DNA from: Pirellula sp.
Lineage (GTDB): Bacteria; Planctomycetota; Planctomycetia; Pirellulales; PNKZ01
Length of the DNA stretch: 64,000 nt
NCBI GenBank assembly: GCA_013822735.1
Contig: PNKZ01000014.1
Coordinates: 1-64,000 of the forward strand
Direction: 5' to 3'
A program made the position numbers and the translations under genes. Positions 1 to 9,107 of the stretch are shown here, one piece after another. The notes under the pieces were generated by a model. It did no database searches. It saw nothing but the letters and a program-made list of their open reading frames with translations, and was not told the DNA's origin. Within the stretch, counting starts at the first letter, position 1. The number at the start of each line of letters is the position of its first letter.

Positions 1-23
1 TTAAGTGCGATCAAGGCGTCGGG

Positions 24-153
24 ACTTACGTCGACGGTTATCAACACACTGCGCAGATAACTCGATCTATCTGCGCACAACCCAAAAACCCACAAGAGGT
101 GCGCAGATATCTCGAGTTATCTGCGCAGAGCGAAAAGCGGAGTCGACGTAAGT
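24..153. repeat. Nested inverted-repeat element
   Basis: Two copies of a 28-bp hairpin lie at 50-77 and 100-127. Each has perfect arms TGCGCAGATA / TATCTGCGCA (50-59 with 68-77; 100-109 with 118-127) and an 8-nt loop. The pair is enclosed by an outer 12-bp inverted repeat, ACTTACGTCGAC at 24-35 and GTCGACGTAAGT at 142-153. No gene overlaps it. The symmetry suggests a mobile miniature element or a multi-site protein-binding region; which one cannot be told from this copy. The ACTTACGTCGA word also occurs near 54053. Confidence 0.8.
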
Positions 154-196
154 CGGATTTGCGAAGGGTTACTTACGGCGATTTCACAGCGTTATA

Positions 197-252
197 TTTA
201 GCCCGCCGTCGGCGACGGCGGGCGGCCCCCGGCCGCCGACCGGGGGCTAAAT
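197..252. repeat. GC-rich compound hairpin
   Basis: An outer inverted repeat ATTTAGCCC (197-205) / GGGGGCTAAAT (242-252) encloses a perfect palindromic stem GCCCGCCGTC / GACGGCGGGC (201-223) and a second GC-rich palindromic stretch (224-247). It lies downstream of the minus-strand HD-GYP gene and could end its transcript, but there is no T-run typical of an intrinsic terminator. A dispersed REP-like repeat is equally possible. Confidence 0.6.
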
Positions 253-280
253 AGAAAGCGCATAAATAGAAAGGCATTGC

Positions 281-302
281 GGAACGCCACGGCGGGCGTT
301 CC
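281..302. repeat. REP-like hairpin, copy 1
   Basis: Arms GGAACGCC (281-288) and GGCGTTCC (295-302) flank a 6-nt loop. The same arms recur at 22826-22847 and 31908-31929, and in degraded form at 53797-53818, so this is a dispersed intergenic repeat. It lies between the compound hairpin and the end of the HD-GYP gene. Confidence 0.65.
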
Positions 303-349
303 CTACAAACGACAAACACGTCGGCCTGACTGCTCGACGAAGCGCCATC

Positions 350-1681
350 CTATCGTTCCAGCGTCGTCAGCGGGCGCGAGATCGTGAGGGCCGGCTCGTG
401 CGATAGGTCGACGATCGAGGGGCGCCCGTGCGGCCGGGAGTTACGCCAGAGTTCGATCATCGGTCGCGTGTAGTCGGCGGCGTTGGTGCGGATGACTCGG
501 CCGACGTACCCTTCGCGAAGCTCGACATAAGAGCCCACCGGGAACAATCCGATGGCCTGAAGTAATCCGCGCACGGCGAGCGGATCAAATCGTCCGGCGG
601 CGACGTCGCGAATCAGCTTTTCCATCGCGAAATAGGGCATCATTCCGTGACGATGCGGGCGCGACGTCACCATCGCCGTGTAGGCATCGGCCACCGCGGC
701 AATACGGGCCAACGGATGCGTTTCGCCGAGCGTACGGCCGCGTGGATAGCCGGAACCATTCGCACGTTCGTGGAGTTGCAAGACGACAAACTGAGCCGCG
801 AGGGGAACGAGATGCAGATTGCGAGCGAGGAGTTCGATCGTGCGAAACGGATGGGCGGCGATCGCGGCGAAGTCTTCGGCATCGAGCACCTTACGGGCGT
901 CGAACGTCATGCGATCGACGGTGAGCATGCCGATGTCGTGGAGCAAGCAGCCGAAGCCGAGTTCGACGAGTGTCGGTTCGTCAAGGCCGAGCGCCGTGCC
1001 GACCGCCGCCGCGATCATCGCCGTGTGGAGCGAGTGGCGCGACGGATACGGCTTCGCGGTAGGATGCGCGCCGAGGCAAGCGTAGGCGTCGAAATCGTGC
1101 GCCGCCGATTTGAGCGATTCTTGGAACACTTCGCAGGCCTGAGGGATGCGCGACGAGTCGCCTTGCGCGCAAGCCGCGGCTACTTCACCGACGCGGCCGA
1201 CGTGATACTCGCGCTGGTCGGCGAGGAAGTTCAGGCAATCGCGATCGTAGCCGGCATGCGGCGTCGGGCGAAGTCGCTTCGAGTAGGCATGGACCGAAGG
1301 TGCGAGATGGCGCGGATGAATTGCCTCGCAACGAGCGTCGAGCGCCTTGCAGACTTCGCTCTGCGGTTCAAGTCGCACGCCGGGGCGATCGGGGGCCCCG
1401 GTGCGAGCACGCCCTTGCGGCTTGAAGGCGAGCACACGGGCAAGATCCTGCTCGCCGACGACGACCGAGGCCACGTTGCGTCGCGCCAGAGTGTCGAGCA
1501 GTTGCTCGGTGATCTCCATGCCCGCGGCTAGAAGCTTCGTCTGCCGCTCATCGTAAATGGAGCTGGCGAGCTTCGCCCCGACCGGCAATGTATTTAGCGG
1601 CAAACTGCAAAACATGAGCGCCGACGAGCCGAGGACGAAATTGTTCCCACGCAAGAAAGTCGTTCGACGACAACCGCGCAT
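350..1681 (-). CDS. HD-GYP domain protein, probable c-di-GMP phosphodiesterase
   Basis: The 443-residue protein has an N-terminal stretch (about 30-85, PVGAKLASSIYDE...) like the region that precedes many HD-GYP domains, and a C-terminal HD-GYP domain (about 200-380). The metal-binding HD pair is in LLHDIG (248-249) and the family signature is HERANGSGYP (304-313). HD-GYP enzymes hydrolyse cyclic di-GMP in the cytoplasm. No membrane segment or receiver domain is visible. The start is uncertain: an ATG at 1615 (residue 23) fits the conserved N-terminus better than the first ATG, and neither has a good ribosome site. It stands alone; its own promoter is not obvious. Confidence 0.85.
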   Translation of the reverse strand: MRGCRRTTFLRGNNFVLGSSALMFCSLPLNTLPVGAKLASSIYDERQTKLLAAGMEITEQLLDTLARRNVASVVVGEQDLARVLAFKPQGRARTGAPDRPGVRLEPQSEVCKALDARCEAIHPRHLAPSVHAYSKRLRPTPHAGYDRDCLNFLADQREYHVGRVGEVAAACAQGDSSRIPQACEVFQESLKSAAHDFDAYACLGAHPTAKPYPSRHSLHTAMIAAAVGTALGLDEPTLVELGFGCLLHDIGMLTVDRMTFDARKVLDAEDFAAIAAHPFRTIELLARNLHLVPLAAQFVVLQLHERANGSGYPRGRTLGETHPLARIAAVADAYTAMVTSRPHRHGMMPYFAMEKLIRDVAAGRFDPLAVRGLLQAIGLFPVGSYVELREGYVGRVIRTNAADYTRPMIELWRNSRPHGRPSIVDLSHEPALTISRPLTTLER

Positions 1682-1841
1682 GCGGTAAGCCGACGAGGTC
1701 CATAGGGAAAAATAGCTCGAAAACGTTCCGCAGGTGCGCAGAATCGCTCAGTGGATTATCCGCAAGGACACGTCGCGCCGATTATGCGGGCCACGACTGC
1801 ACCCTCTGCGGGAGGCGCAGGGGCAAAGACATCACGAGAGG

Positions 1842-2375
1842 TTACGCCTCGTAGCCCGGCTCTTCCGTCGTGAGTAGGCGGACAGAGCCGCGGAGGTCCA
1901 TGAGGAAACAGCGCACACGGATGGACCAGAGATCGCGATCGCCCCCTTCGTCGCAGCGGCGGGCACAATGCTCTTCGATCGCGGCAGCCAACGACATTGC
2001 ATGTTTACGATGCTCGTCTTCTTCCGCGATTTGACCGGCCGGCGTGTCGTCGTATTGAAAACTTGGGCCGAGGAAATGTGCGTAGGCCCCGCAATTACGG
2101 TGCTCAATGATGTAAACGTCGCGAATGCCGTGGAGTTGCACGGCGATATCGAGGTGCTGGAAGAACACGTCGCGCCAAGCCGCGTGCTTCGGCTGCATGA
2201 CGCCGAGCGCCGCCCCGGCGAAGACGAGTTGATCGTAGCGGTTCGACATATTGTCACCTTCCATGAAATCGACGATGTCGTCGATCAGCCGCAAGTCCAT
2301 GCAGCTGAGAAGGAGCGCGTTATAACGAGCCGGCGGATACGGACGGCGCTCGGGGGTGCGGCGATGAACTTCCAT
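1842..2375 (-). CDS. Beta-carbonic-anhydrase-like protein
   Basis: The 177-residue protein carries the beta-carbonic anhydrase layout: a Cys-x-Asp-x-Arg element (LLSCMDLRL), then QLVFAGAALGV, then the His-x2-Cys zinc pair in EHRNCGAY. Such enzymes interconvert CO2 and bicarbonate with zinc bound by Cys, His and Cys. It is shorter and more divergent than classical Can/CynT proteins (about 200-220 residues), so activity is inferred, not certain. The start at 2375 is chosen because GGAGAAG lies 6 nt upstream; in-frame ATGs at 2390 and 2450 lack such a site. It is separated from the initiator tRNA by about 160 bp. Confidence 0.75.
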   Translation of the reverse strand: MEVHRRTPERRPYPPARYNALLLSCMDLRLIDDIVDFMEGDNMSNRYDQLVFAGAALGVMQPKHAAWRDVFFQHLDIAVQLHGIRDVYIIEHRNCGAYAHFLGPSFQYDDTPAGQIAEEDEHRKHAMSLAAAIEEHCARRCDEGGDRDLWSIRVRCFLMDLRGSVRLLTTEEPGYEA

Positions 2376-2496
2376 GTGGAACTTCTCCATTGAGCTTGCC
2401 AAATCGTCAGGATAAATGCCGGTCGCGCGAATCCATGGGATTCTAAGCACGAACGGCGACGGCGAAAATGCTCAACTTCGAACGAGCGAGCGCAAG

Positions 2497-2530
2497 AAAA
2501 AAGGCCGCCGAATCCGAAGATTCGACGGCC
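2497..2530 (-). terminator. Intrinsic terminator of the initiator tRNA gene
   Basis: On the minus strand a 12-bp stem (arms at 2519-2530 and 2503-2514, one G-U pair) is closed by a TTCG tetraloop and followed by six T (A-run at 2497-2502). It begins 7 nt after the tRNA, so it should end that transcript. Confidence 0.9.
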
Positions 2531-2536
2531 TTTCAG

Positions 2537-2610
<74 letters not shown>

Positions 2611-2910
2611 TCATGTGAGATCCGGAGTATGACGCATCGGCCGGTCGTCGTCGAGCCCTTGAGCAAAGTTTTTGCCGTCGTCGGGCTCGGGCGCTCGCTG
2701 GAGCGGAAATCGGCATGATCGTCATAAAACGAGGCGTGGCCACGACTTTCCTTGCCGCATTGCCAACGAACGGGTAGATTTGATCCTAGGAACAGCAGAG
2801 GGAGAAAGCAGCGAGAAATTTCGGCGACTGCACGTGTACGACCTGCGATTGATGCAGGTGCGTCAGTCTTGGCGGCGTTGCGCCTCTGCGAGCCGAGGAA
2901 AGTGTGTCGC

Positions 2911-5430
2911 ATGGCGGGACAAGATCCGCGCCGCGTGCCAGGCCCGCCGGGTAAATTGCCGGCCGTGCCCCCTCTTGCGCCGCCGCAAGGTGGCGTTCCG
3001 CCCGTCCCGGGCCAACCGGTGCCAGGTCAACAATACCCGGCGCAACAATACCCGGCGCAATATCCCCAAGTGCCGGGGCAACAAGTTCCCGGGCAGCCGA
3101 TGCCGGGACAAATTCCCGGCGCGATGCCGCAATATCCGCAAGCACCGCAGGTCGGCGGGCAATACCCGGCGATGCAGTATCCGCAGGGAGGTTATCCCGC
3201 GGCACCAATGCCTCCCATGCCGGGCGCACCGCAAGGATATCCGCAAGCTCCTTACGGCGGCGTTGCGTATCCCGCTGCGCCGCAATATCCCGGGGCACCG
3301 CAGTATCCGGCTGCGCCGCAGTTTCCGATGCCCGCGCAATATCAGGGAGGATTCGCGCCGCCTCCGCCGGCCGCGCCCCCCACGTACCCCGGTGCTTATC
3401 CGACGCCTCCGTATCCGGGAGCGCCGCAATTTCCTCAGATGCCCGGCGCGCCGCAAGCCGGAGGCATGGCGTACCCTGCAGCGCCACAAGCGCCGGGAAT
3501 GCCGCAGTACCCGAACACTTTTCCGAGCGCTTATCCGCAGATGCCTGGCGCTCCGCAATACCCTGCGGCGCCGCAACCGCCCCCTGCTCCGCCTCCGCCG
3601 ACTCAGCGACGCGCACCTGCTCCGGTGCCCGCTGCTCCTTCGAAGCAGTCGGCGCCGTCGAATAATGCGGCAGCCCCATCGGTACCGAGTCGTAGTGCGG
3701 CACCTAAGCCAGCAGCCGGCGCACCCGAATCGAAAGCGGCTAAGAGTCCCGGTCAGAAGCGTTCCGGCGGCGCGCCCCCCGGAGCCGCATTTCCCGGAGC
3801 AACCTCGGCGAATAGTGCGGCACCGGTGGACTTGCGAGCCGTTCCCAGTCGTGCGCCGCAGCCGGGCACTTCATCGTTGCCGGAAGAGGAAGTCGTCACC
3901 GTCGGCGAACTCGCGCGCAAACATGCGATTCCGCTGCTGGTGAGCTTTATCGTCCATTTGGGAATCGTGATCTTCTTGGGTCTGATTTCATTTCCGCAGA
4001 TCAAGCAAGATCGGATGGTGATTCAAGCCTCGGTCGAGCAACCGGCCGATCCGTCGTTCGCCGAGATTCGCTCGCTCTCTGCGAGCATGGACGCCGTGGA
4101 AGTAGATAGCTTCCGACCGTTGGCGCGATTGCCGCAATTGCCCACGGCGGTCAACGTGCCGATCGTGCCGATGGGAATCGGCATCACGGCGACTGATCTC
4201 GTCAGCCCGTCCGATCTGTTGCCGTCGGCGCTGGCCGGTCGCGGCATGAAGGGCAAATTGCTCGGCGAAAAGGGAGGCACGATCCAAACGGAGGAAGCGG
4301 TCGAGACGGGCCTCTCCTGGTTGGCCGCACATCAACTTTCCAACGGCTTTTGGAGCCTCACCGGCGCAGCGCAAGGAGGCAAAGGTAAGTATTCGAAAGG
4401 CGCCGATTTCGAAAACCAGGAGGCCGCGACGGCAATGGCGCTCTTGGCGTTTTTCGGCGCCGGGCACACTCCTAAAAACAACAGCCCTCACGCGAAGGTC
4501 ATCGACAAAGCCGTGAAGGCCCTCATCCGCGGCCAAGACGCGAAGGGTGTTCTCTTCCATGGTTCGCAGAAAGACGACCTACTCTACACGCAAGCTCTTT
4601 GCACGATGGCACTGTGCGAATACCTCGCACTCGATCCGACCAATGCTGAAATCAAAGCGCCCTGCGAAAAGGCTGTAAGGTACTGCCTGGAAACGCAAAG
4701 CGATTCCGGAGGCTGGAAGTACACGCCCCGGCTCGATAGCGACACCTCGGTGACCGGCTGGATGCTCATGGCGTTGCAGAGCGCCAGAAACGCACGGTTG
4801 GAAGTGCCGCAAGACGCGTTCTCAAAGATCACGGCCTACCTCGACGAGGTGGCAAAAGGTCCCGACTTGGTTAACGCGCGCACGACGATTGTTAACCTAG
4901 CCACTCCGGGCATTAAGCCGACGCCCGGCGGACCGCCGATCGGAAGCCGCTACGGTTACATGGTCGGCGACAATTTTGACCATGTCATGACGGCCGAAGG
5001 CCTGCTTTGCCGGATGTATCTCGGCTGGGGACCGAACGACGAGCGGCTACGCAGTGGTTGCGACTATCTGATTGCTGAAAAGCCGCCGATCTGGGACGAG
5101 CGCGACGTGTACTACTGGTACTACGGCACGCAATTGATGTTTCACATGGAAGGCCCCTATTGGGACACGTGGAACCGCACGCTTCGCGACATGCTTGTGA
5201 CCAAGCAAGAGAAAGCCGGCGCGGAGAAAGGGAGTTGGAACCCAATGGGAACCGGCAAGGATGAAGAGATCGGCGCCGACACCTGGTCGCTTGTAAAGCG
5301 AGGCGGCCGACTTTACGTGACCTGCTTCTCAATTTACATGCTCGAAGTGTACTACCGGCACTTGCCCCTTTATTCCGAACTTAAGAAGCAGATGGAAGCC
5401 CGGCATGCCGAGGCTCCCAAATCGAAATAA
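2911..5430 (+). CDS. Pro/Gly/Tyr-rich membrane protein with terpenoid-cyclase-like repeat domain
   Basis: The 839-residue protein has three parts. Residues 1 to about 330 are low complexity, rich in repeats such as QYPGAP, QYPAAP and VPGQ. One hydrophobic segment follows (about 338-362, PLLVSFIVHLGIVIFLGLI). The C-terminal part (about 460-825) resembles the prenyltransferase/squalene-oxidase alpha-alpha barrel repeats common in planctomycete proteins (GLSWLAAHQLSNGFW, SGGWKYTP, TSVTGWMLMAL). Function is unknown; hopene cyclase activity is not implied, since I see no DxDD acid motif. The start at 2911 has GAGGAAAG 8 nt upstream; an upstream in-frame extension to 2752 has none. The domain order suggests a disordered domain on one side of the membrane and the barrel on the other. 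Confidence 0.75.
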   Translation: MAGQDPRRVPGPPGKLPAVPPLAPPQGGVPPVPGQPVPGQQYPAQQYPAQYPQVPGQQVPGQPMPGQIPGAMPQYPQAPQVGGQYPAMQYPQGGYPAAPMPPMPGAPQGYPQAPYGGVAYPAAPQYPGAPQYPAAPQFPMPAQYQGGFAPPPPAAPPTYPGAYPTPPYPGAPQFPQMPGAPQAGGMAYPAAPQAPGMPQYPNTFPSAYPQMPGAPQYPAAPQPPPAPPPPTQRRAPAPVPAAPSKQSAPSNNAAAPSVPSRSAAPKPAAGAPESKAAKSPGQKRSGGAPPGAAFPGATSANSAAPVDLRAVPSRAPQPGTSSLPEEEVVTVGELARKHAIPLLVSFIVHLGIVIFLGLISFPQIKQDRMVIQASVEQPADPSFAEIRSLSASMDAVEVDSFRPLARLPQLPTAVNVPIVPMGIGITATDLVSPSDLLPSALAGRGMKGKLLGEKGGTIQTEEAVETGLSWLAAHQLSNGFWSLTGAAQGGKGKYSKGADFENQEAATAMALLAFFGAGHTPKNNSPHAKVIDKAVKALIRGQDAKGVLFHGSQKDDLLYTQALCTMALCEYLALDPTNAEIKAPCEKAVRYCLETQSDSGGWKYTPRLDSDTSVTGWMLMALQSARNARLEVPQDAFSKITAYLDEVAKGPDLVNARTTIVNLATPGIKPTPGGPPIGSRYGYMVGDNFDHVMTAEGLLCRMYLGWGPNDERLRSGCDYLIAEKPPIWDERDVYYWYYGTQLMFHMEGPYWDTWNRTLRDMLVTKQEKAGAEKGSWNPMGTGKDEEIGADTWSLVKRGGRLYVTCFSIYMLEVYYRHLPLYSELKKQMEARHAEAPKSK

Positions 5431-5454
5431 ATCGCCGGCGAAACTCGAACGGAC

Positions 5455-6333
5455 TTACGTGCGTCGTCGCGGAGCAGATCGATCTTCGGTTGAAGCGACG
5501 TGCTTAAGAAGCTGCGCAGTCCAACCAAATCGGGCAAACATCGGACGTTGAAAGATCGTCAGGTAGTCATAAGGAAGTCGCTTAAGCAACGCCTCGGCTT
5601 CTTGTTCTTCGTTCTGAGTCACTTCGGTCGGTACGCCCGGTGTGCGGTTTTTGCCGCCGGTTAGCCGTACTACCGATTCCCGCAATGGAAGCTCGAGTTT
5701 CTCGAACGCAGCCTTCATGCAACCCGGATCGTTCAACTCGCGCGGCGAATCTAACACGGCGCAGCGATCATGCATTTCGAAACGGTCGAGGAACCACACC
5801 GCACGATTTTGAGTTTCAATCCATTGCAAGAAGTAGTGCTGAAAGAGCGTGAGCGGTTCGCCGCGAAACGACTGGTAGATCGGCTCGTTTCCCGTCAGCG
5901 ACCAACGAAAGTACTTCTTGCCGTCGGCGCCGCGATAGTGGCAAAAGGGAATGCGAAGGCGATCGATAAGTTGGTGGCGGTTCGCTTCGCTGAGAGCCGT
6001 CTTCACCGGATCGCGCAGCAGATAAAACACGCGCAGGTCGTCGAAATACTCCGGAGCGAGATCGTAGTAGGACTTCAAAAAGGCATGGCTCGTTTCGATA
6101 TACGAACGGGTGCGAAGTCCGGAAACATAGCGTTGCTTCTTTTCTATAAGTCGGCGAATGACCACTTCATCGCCGCGCGTGTGCGCATCGATGGCTTTGC
6201 CGAACATGTTCGGATTGCGCGGCGTAAAGTACGGTTCGTGCCGACAGCAGGCTTCCCGCACGTTTGCCCGGCAAAGGCTGTGCAGAAAGTGCGTACCCGA
6301 CCGACCGGTTGCCAATACGAATACGTGCTTCAT
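5455..6333 (-). CDS. Sulfotransferase family protein
   Basis: The 292-residue protein begins with the 5'-phosphosulfate loop of PAPS-dependent sulfotransferases (LATGRSGTHFLHSL, about residues 7-20). A candidate 3'-phosphate element is in YLLRDPVKTALSEANRH (about 103-119). These enzymes move sulfate from PAPS to a hydroxyl or amine of a sugar or other acceptor; the acceptor here is unknown. There is no signal peptide or membrane segment. It is convergent with the preceding terpenoid-cyclase-like gene (24 bp apart) and lies downstream of the glucan operon on the same strand, with a 162-bp gap. Sulfotransferases are numerous in marine planctomycetes, which fits the setting. Confidence 0.85.
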   Translation of the reverse strand: MKHVFVLATGRSGTHFLHSLCRANVREACCRHEPYFTPRNPNMFGKAIDAHTRGDEVVIRRLIEKKQRYVSGLRTRSYIETSHAFLKSYYDLAPEYFDDLRVFYLLRDPVKTALSEANRHQLIDRLRIPFCHYRGADGKKYFRWSLTGNEPIYQSFRGEPLTLFQHYFLQWIETQNRAVWFLDRFEMHDRCAVLDSPRELNDPGCMKAAFEKLELPLRESVVRLTGGKNRTPGVPTEVTQNEEQEAEALLKRLPYDYLTIFQRPMFARFGWTAQLLKHVASTEDRSAPRRRT

Positions 6334-6495
6334 GAAACCACTTCAGCAGGTCGGTGATGAAATTGCAGCTTTCGTATCGGCAACTTGAGAACGCGCTGCA
6401 AAGCCCATTAGAACATGCGCATTTCGGAAATGCGACTTTCGCAAGCGATGGAACCGCGGCGGCGACACTTTGTCGCACACACATCAGAGAAGCGT

Positions 6496-8499
6496 TTACT
6501 GCTTGCTACCCCAGGCCAAGCGATGAAGCCGGCCGAGCGCCAGCGGATCGCCGAGCAAAGCTCGACGATCTTCGGCGGCGATCGTCTCGATTCTTCCCTT
6601 GCGCACGACGGCGGCGGCACGATCGACGATTTCGATGGTCGCTGAGTCGGCGCCGTCGGTTGCTTCAAGAATAGAGCAATGGAGCGCCAGCAAAGCGGGC
6701 TCCCGCACGACGCGAGTAAACAATGAAGGAGCGCCAGAATCAACCGCGTTCGTCGGCTCTTCACAAGTCGACTGCGCGACAAACTCATCGCGTCGCCGCA
6801 GCACGGCGGGCGGGTTTCGCTCCTCCGGCGTACAGAGGATGCCGTACTTCTTCAATGCCGCTCCCCACCGCACACTGCTACAAATAACCGACAGCGGAAT
6901 TGCCAAGATGAGCCCGACCAAGACCGGCAGGAGCCACGGCAGCAAAGCGGGCGCCGCAAATCCGACGATGACCAACGCGGCAATCCCGGCGACCGTTTGC
7001 CGCCAATGGGCCGACGCCGCGTCGCGCCAAGAAATGCCCGACTCGTCGCGCTGCTGGGCATTCCAATGAACCTTCTTGCCGCGAAACGTCGCCACGACAA
7101 ACATGCTATGAAACGCCATCATGATCGGAGCAACGATGATCGAGAGACCGACCTCCGTCATGAGGCCGAGCCCGGCGCGAAACATTCCGCCGTATTCCGA
7201 CGCCCGACGCCGATCGAAGGCCAGGAGCATCCAAGCCCACACCTTCGGCGACAACAACATCACCATCGTCGCGACAAAGATCCACACCGGTCCCAGGATG
7301 GTCGTATCGCCGTCGTGAAGTTCTTGCTCTTCCCATGCGGCGACAACCACGCCGATCGTCAGGAACAACAACCAAATCGGCGACGACAAGTAGCTCATGA
7401 CCCCGGCGAAAAAATGAAACCGGCTAACGGGTCGCAAGCCGCGCGCAGCAATCAGGCGCAAATGCTGCAAGTTCCCTTGGCACCAGCGCTGGTCGCGCTG
7501 TGCGAAGGCGACGAGCGTCGGCGGACATTCCTCGTAACTTCCTTCCAAATCGTGCGCCAGCCGAACTTTGTAACCCGCTCGGCGCATCAGCGCCGCTTCG
7601 ACAAAGTCATGACTTAGGATCTCTCCGCCGAGAGGAGCCTTGCCGGGCAGCGGCGCCAATCCGCAGTGCCGCAGGAACGCATCCGTCCGAATGATCGCGT
7701 TGTGCCCCCAGTAGTTGCCGTCGTCTTGCGACCACCAAGCGAACCCTTCCATGAAAATGGGGCCGTAAAGCGACGCGGCGAATTGCTGAGCGCGGGCAAA
7801 CAACGAACTCCGATTCACCGGCTGCGGCGGGGCTTGCAGAATGCCCAATTGCGGATCGGCCTCCATGCGTCGCACCAGTTCTACGAGCGTCGCGCCGACC
7901 ATCACGCTATCCGCGTCCAGCACGATCATATAGCGGTAGCGAGAACCCCAGCGTCGGCAAAAGTCAGCCAGATTTCCCGACTTGCGGCTGATATTACGTG
8001 GACGATGTCGATAATAGATACGCGCGCCGTCCACCTCGTCTTGCAGCCGCGCCCAAGCGAGTTCCTCGGCCAACCAGACTTCCGGATTGGTCGTATCGCT
8101 CAGCAAGTAAAAGTCGAATGTATCGCCGCGGCCGGTCGCCTGCACCGATTCCCAAACGGCGCGCATGCCCGCGAAGACGCCTTGCGGGTCTTCATTGTAA
8201 ATCGGCATCACGACGACCGTCGGCGGCAAGTCGCCGCGGACCGAGGATTCGGCCGACGTTTCAGTCCGCGCGCGTCGCGCTAGTCGAATGAAACCGATTC
8301 CGGCCATCCAAAAGCTCATTGCGACCCAAACGAACAAGATCGCGAAGATTGCCGTGGACGCAATGTCGACGATCGACAGTCCGTTTCCGGCAATCGATGT
8401 GGCAAACGCCCACGTCGCCGCCGCTGTCGTCGCAAGGGTCAGGATGCCCAAAATCGCACGAGCCTGGCCGGCCGGAAGTGCGCTATCGAAGGGACGCAT
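6496..8499 (-). CDS. opgH: Glucan biosynthesis glucosyltransferase OpgH/MdoH
   Basis: This inner-membrane family 2 glucosyltransferase builds the beta-glucan backbone of osmoregulated periplasmic glucans from UDP-glucose. Two N-terminal membrane segments precede the catalytic domain, which shows MPIYNEDP, LDADS (DxD), WGHNAI, LSHDF and QRDQRWCQGN (QxxRW). Further membrane segments follow, and the C-terminus LLGDPLALGRLHRLAW matches the E. coli OpgH tail. At 667 residues it is shorter than E. coli OpgH (about 847), lacking most of the long cytoplasmic N-terminus. The start at 8499 is chosen because its ATG overlaps the stop of the upstream gene (TAATG), implying translational coupling; an in-frame start at 8541 would overlap by 43 nt. 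It is the last gene of a three-gene operon. Confidence 0.93.
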   Translation of the reverse strand: MRPFDSALPAGQARAILGILTLATTAAATWAFATSIAGNGLSIVDIASTAIFAILFVWVAMSFWMAGIGFIRLARRARTETSAESSVRGDLPPTVVVMPIYNEDPQGVFAGMRAVWESVQATGRGDTFDFYLLSDTTNPEVWLAEELAWARLQDEVDGARIYYRHRPRNISRKSGNLADFCRRWGSRYRYMIVLDADSVMVGATLVELVRRMEADPQLGILQAPPQPVNRSSLFARAQQFAASLYGPIFMEGFAWWSQDDGNYWGHNAIIRTDAFLRHCGLAPLPGKAPLGGEILSHDFVEAALMRRAGYKVRLAHDLEGSYEECPPTLVAFAQRDQRWCQGNLQHLRLIAARGLRPVSRFHFFAGVMSYLSSPIWLLFLTIGVVVAAWEEQELHDGDTTILGPVWIFVATMVMLLSPKVWAWMLLAFDRRRASEYGGMFRAGLGLMTEVGLSIIVAPIMMAFHSMFVVATFRGKKVHWNAQQRDESGISWRDAASAHWRQTVAGIAALVIVGFAAPALLPWLLPVLVGLILAIPLSVICSSVRWGAALKKYGILCTPEERNPPAVLRRRDEFVAQSTCEEPTNAVDSGAPSLFTRVVREPALLALHCSILEATDGADSATIEIVDRAAAVVRKGRIETIAAEDRRALLGDPLALGRLHRLAWGSKQ

Positions 8500-9107
8500 T
8501 AGGAATTCGATCCCCAAGCGCTTCGGCGGCGACCGAAGCACCAGGCGGCTAGATTCAGAACAAGCGACCGATACGGCGACGTTGTGAGCAGGGGAACGAG
8601 CTCACCCAGCGGCTGTTCCGGCATCGTTCGACTTTCGGCATGCGGCACGACGGCGCGAGCGGCGCCGCGCAGCCCGCTCATGAACGAGGGAGACAACTCC
8701 TTGATGCGGAGAAACGCGTGGGGCTCAGTCGCCAGCAACTTGCGAATACGCATCGCCGGCAAGCCTTTCGACACTTCCTCGCCGTCGCGCTCCAGCAAAC
8801 GCGTGAGTCGGGCGATCCAGAGATAGACGGCGCTCATGGCGCGGGCCAGCGCACGCTGCTCCAATTCGAGGTACGCGACCCTCAACGGCACGGCACCGTC
8901 GGCCGCTTCGTGTAACACGTGTCGCGTCCAGCGCCGGGCATGCGCCGCGATGATCTCGTCATCGTTTAGCCCCCAACTTCGCAGGTATTCCGCAAGTCGC
9001 CTTTCGATTCGCGCGCTCACTTCGTTTAACGCAATCTGCGACGGCGCGATGGCCGACCTCTTTGCAATCACGGGGCTCATGGTAGGGGGCTTGATCACTA
9101 GTTGCAC
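8499..9107 (-). CDS. Unknown protein encoded between opgG/D and opgH
   Basis: I do not recognise this 202-residue protein. It is rich in Arg, Ala and Leu and looks mostly helical, with no signal peptide and no clear membrane segment. The GTG start at 9107 is supported by GGAG 6 nt upstream and overlaps the end of the opgG/D gene by 10 nt; an ATG at 9080 is an alternative without a site. Its stop overlaps the opgH start by one base. This tight packing means it is co-translated with the glucan genes. Because this OpgH lacks the long cytoplasmic N-terminus of E. coli OpgH, the protein could supply a separate cytoplasmic partner domain; that is inference from position only. Confidence 0.8.
   Translation of the reverse strand: MQLVIKPPTMSPVIAKRSAIAPSQIALNEVSARIERRLAEYLRSWGLNDDEIIAAHARRWTRHVLHEAADGAVPLRVAYLELEQRALARAMSAVYLWIARLTRLLERDGEEVSKGLPAMRIRKLLATEPHAFLRIKELSPSFMSGLRGAARAVVPHAESRTMPEQPLGELVPLLTTSPYRSLVLNLAAWCFGRRRSAWGSNS

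Noticed and set aside
647-1531. Long plus-strand frame, 294 codons
   Set aside because: It lies wholly opposite the HD-GYP gene, is very Arg-rich and has no family resemblance; a shadow of the GC-rich gene.
2672-3943. Long Arg-rich plus-strand frame, 423 codons
   Set aside because: It overlaps the repeat-coding part of the 2911-5430 gene in another frame. The composition reflects the translated repeat, not a real protein.
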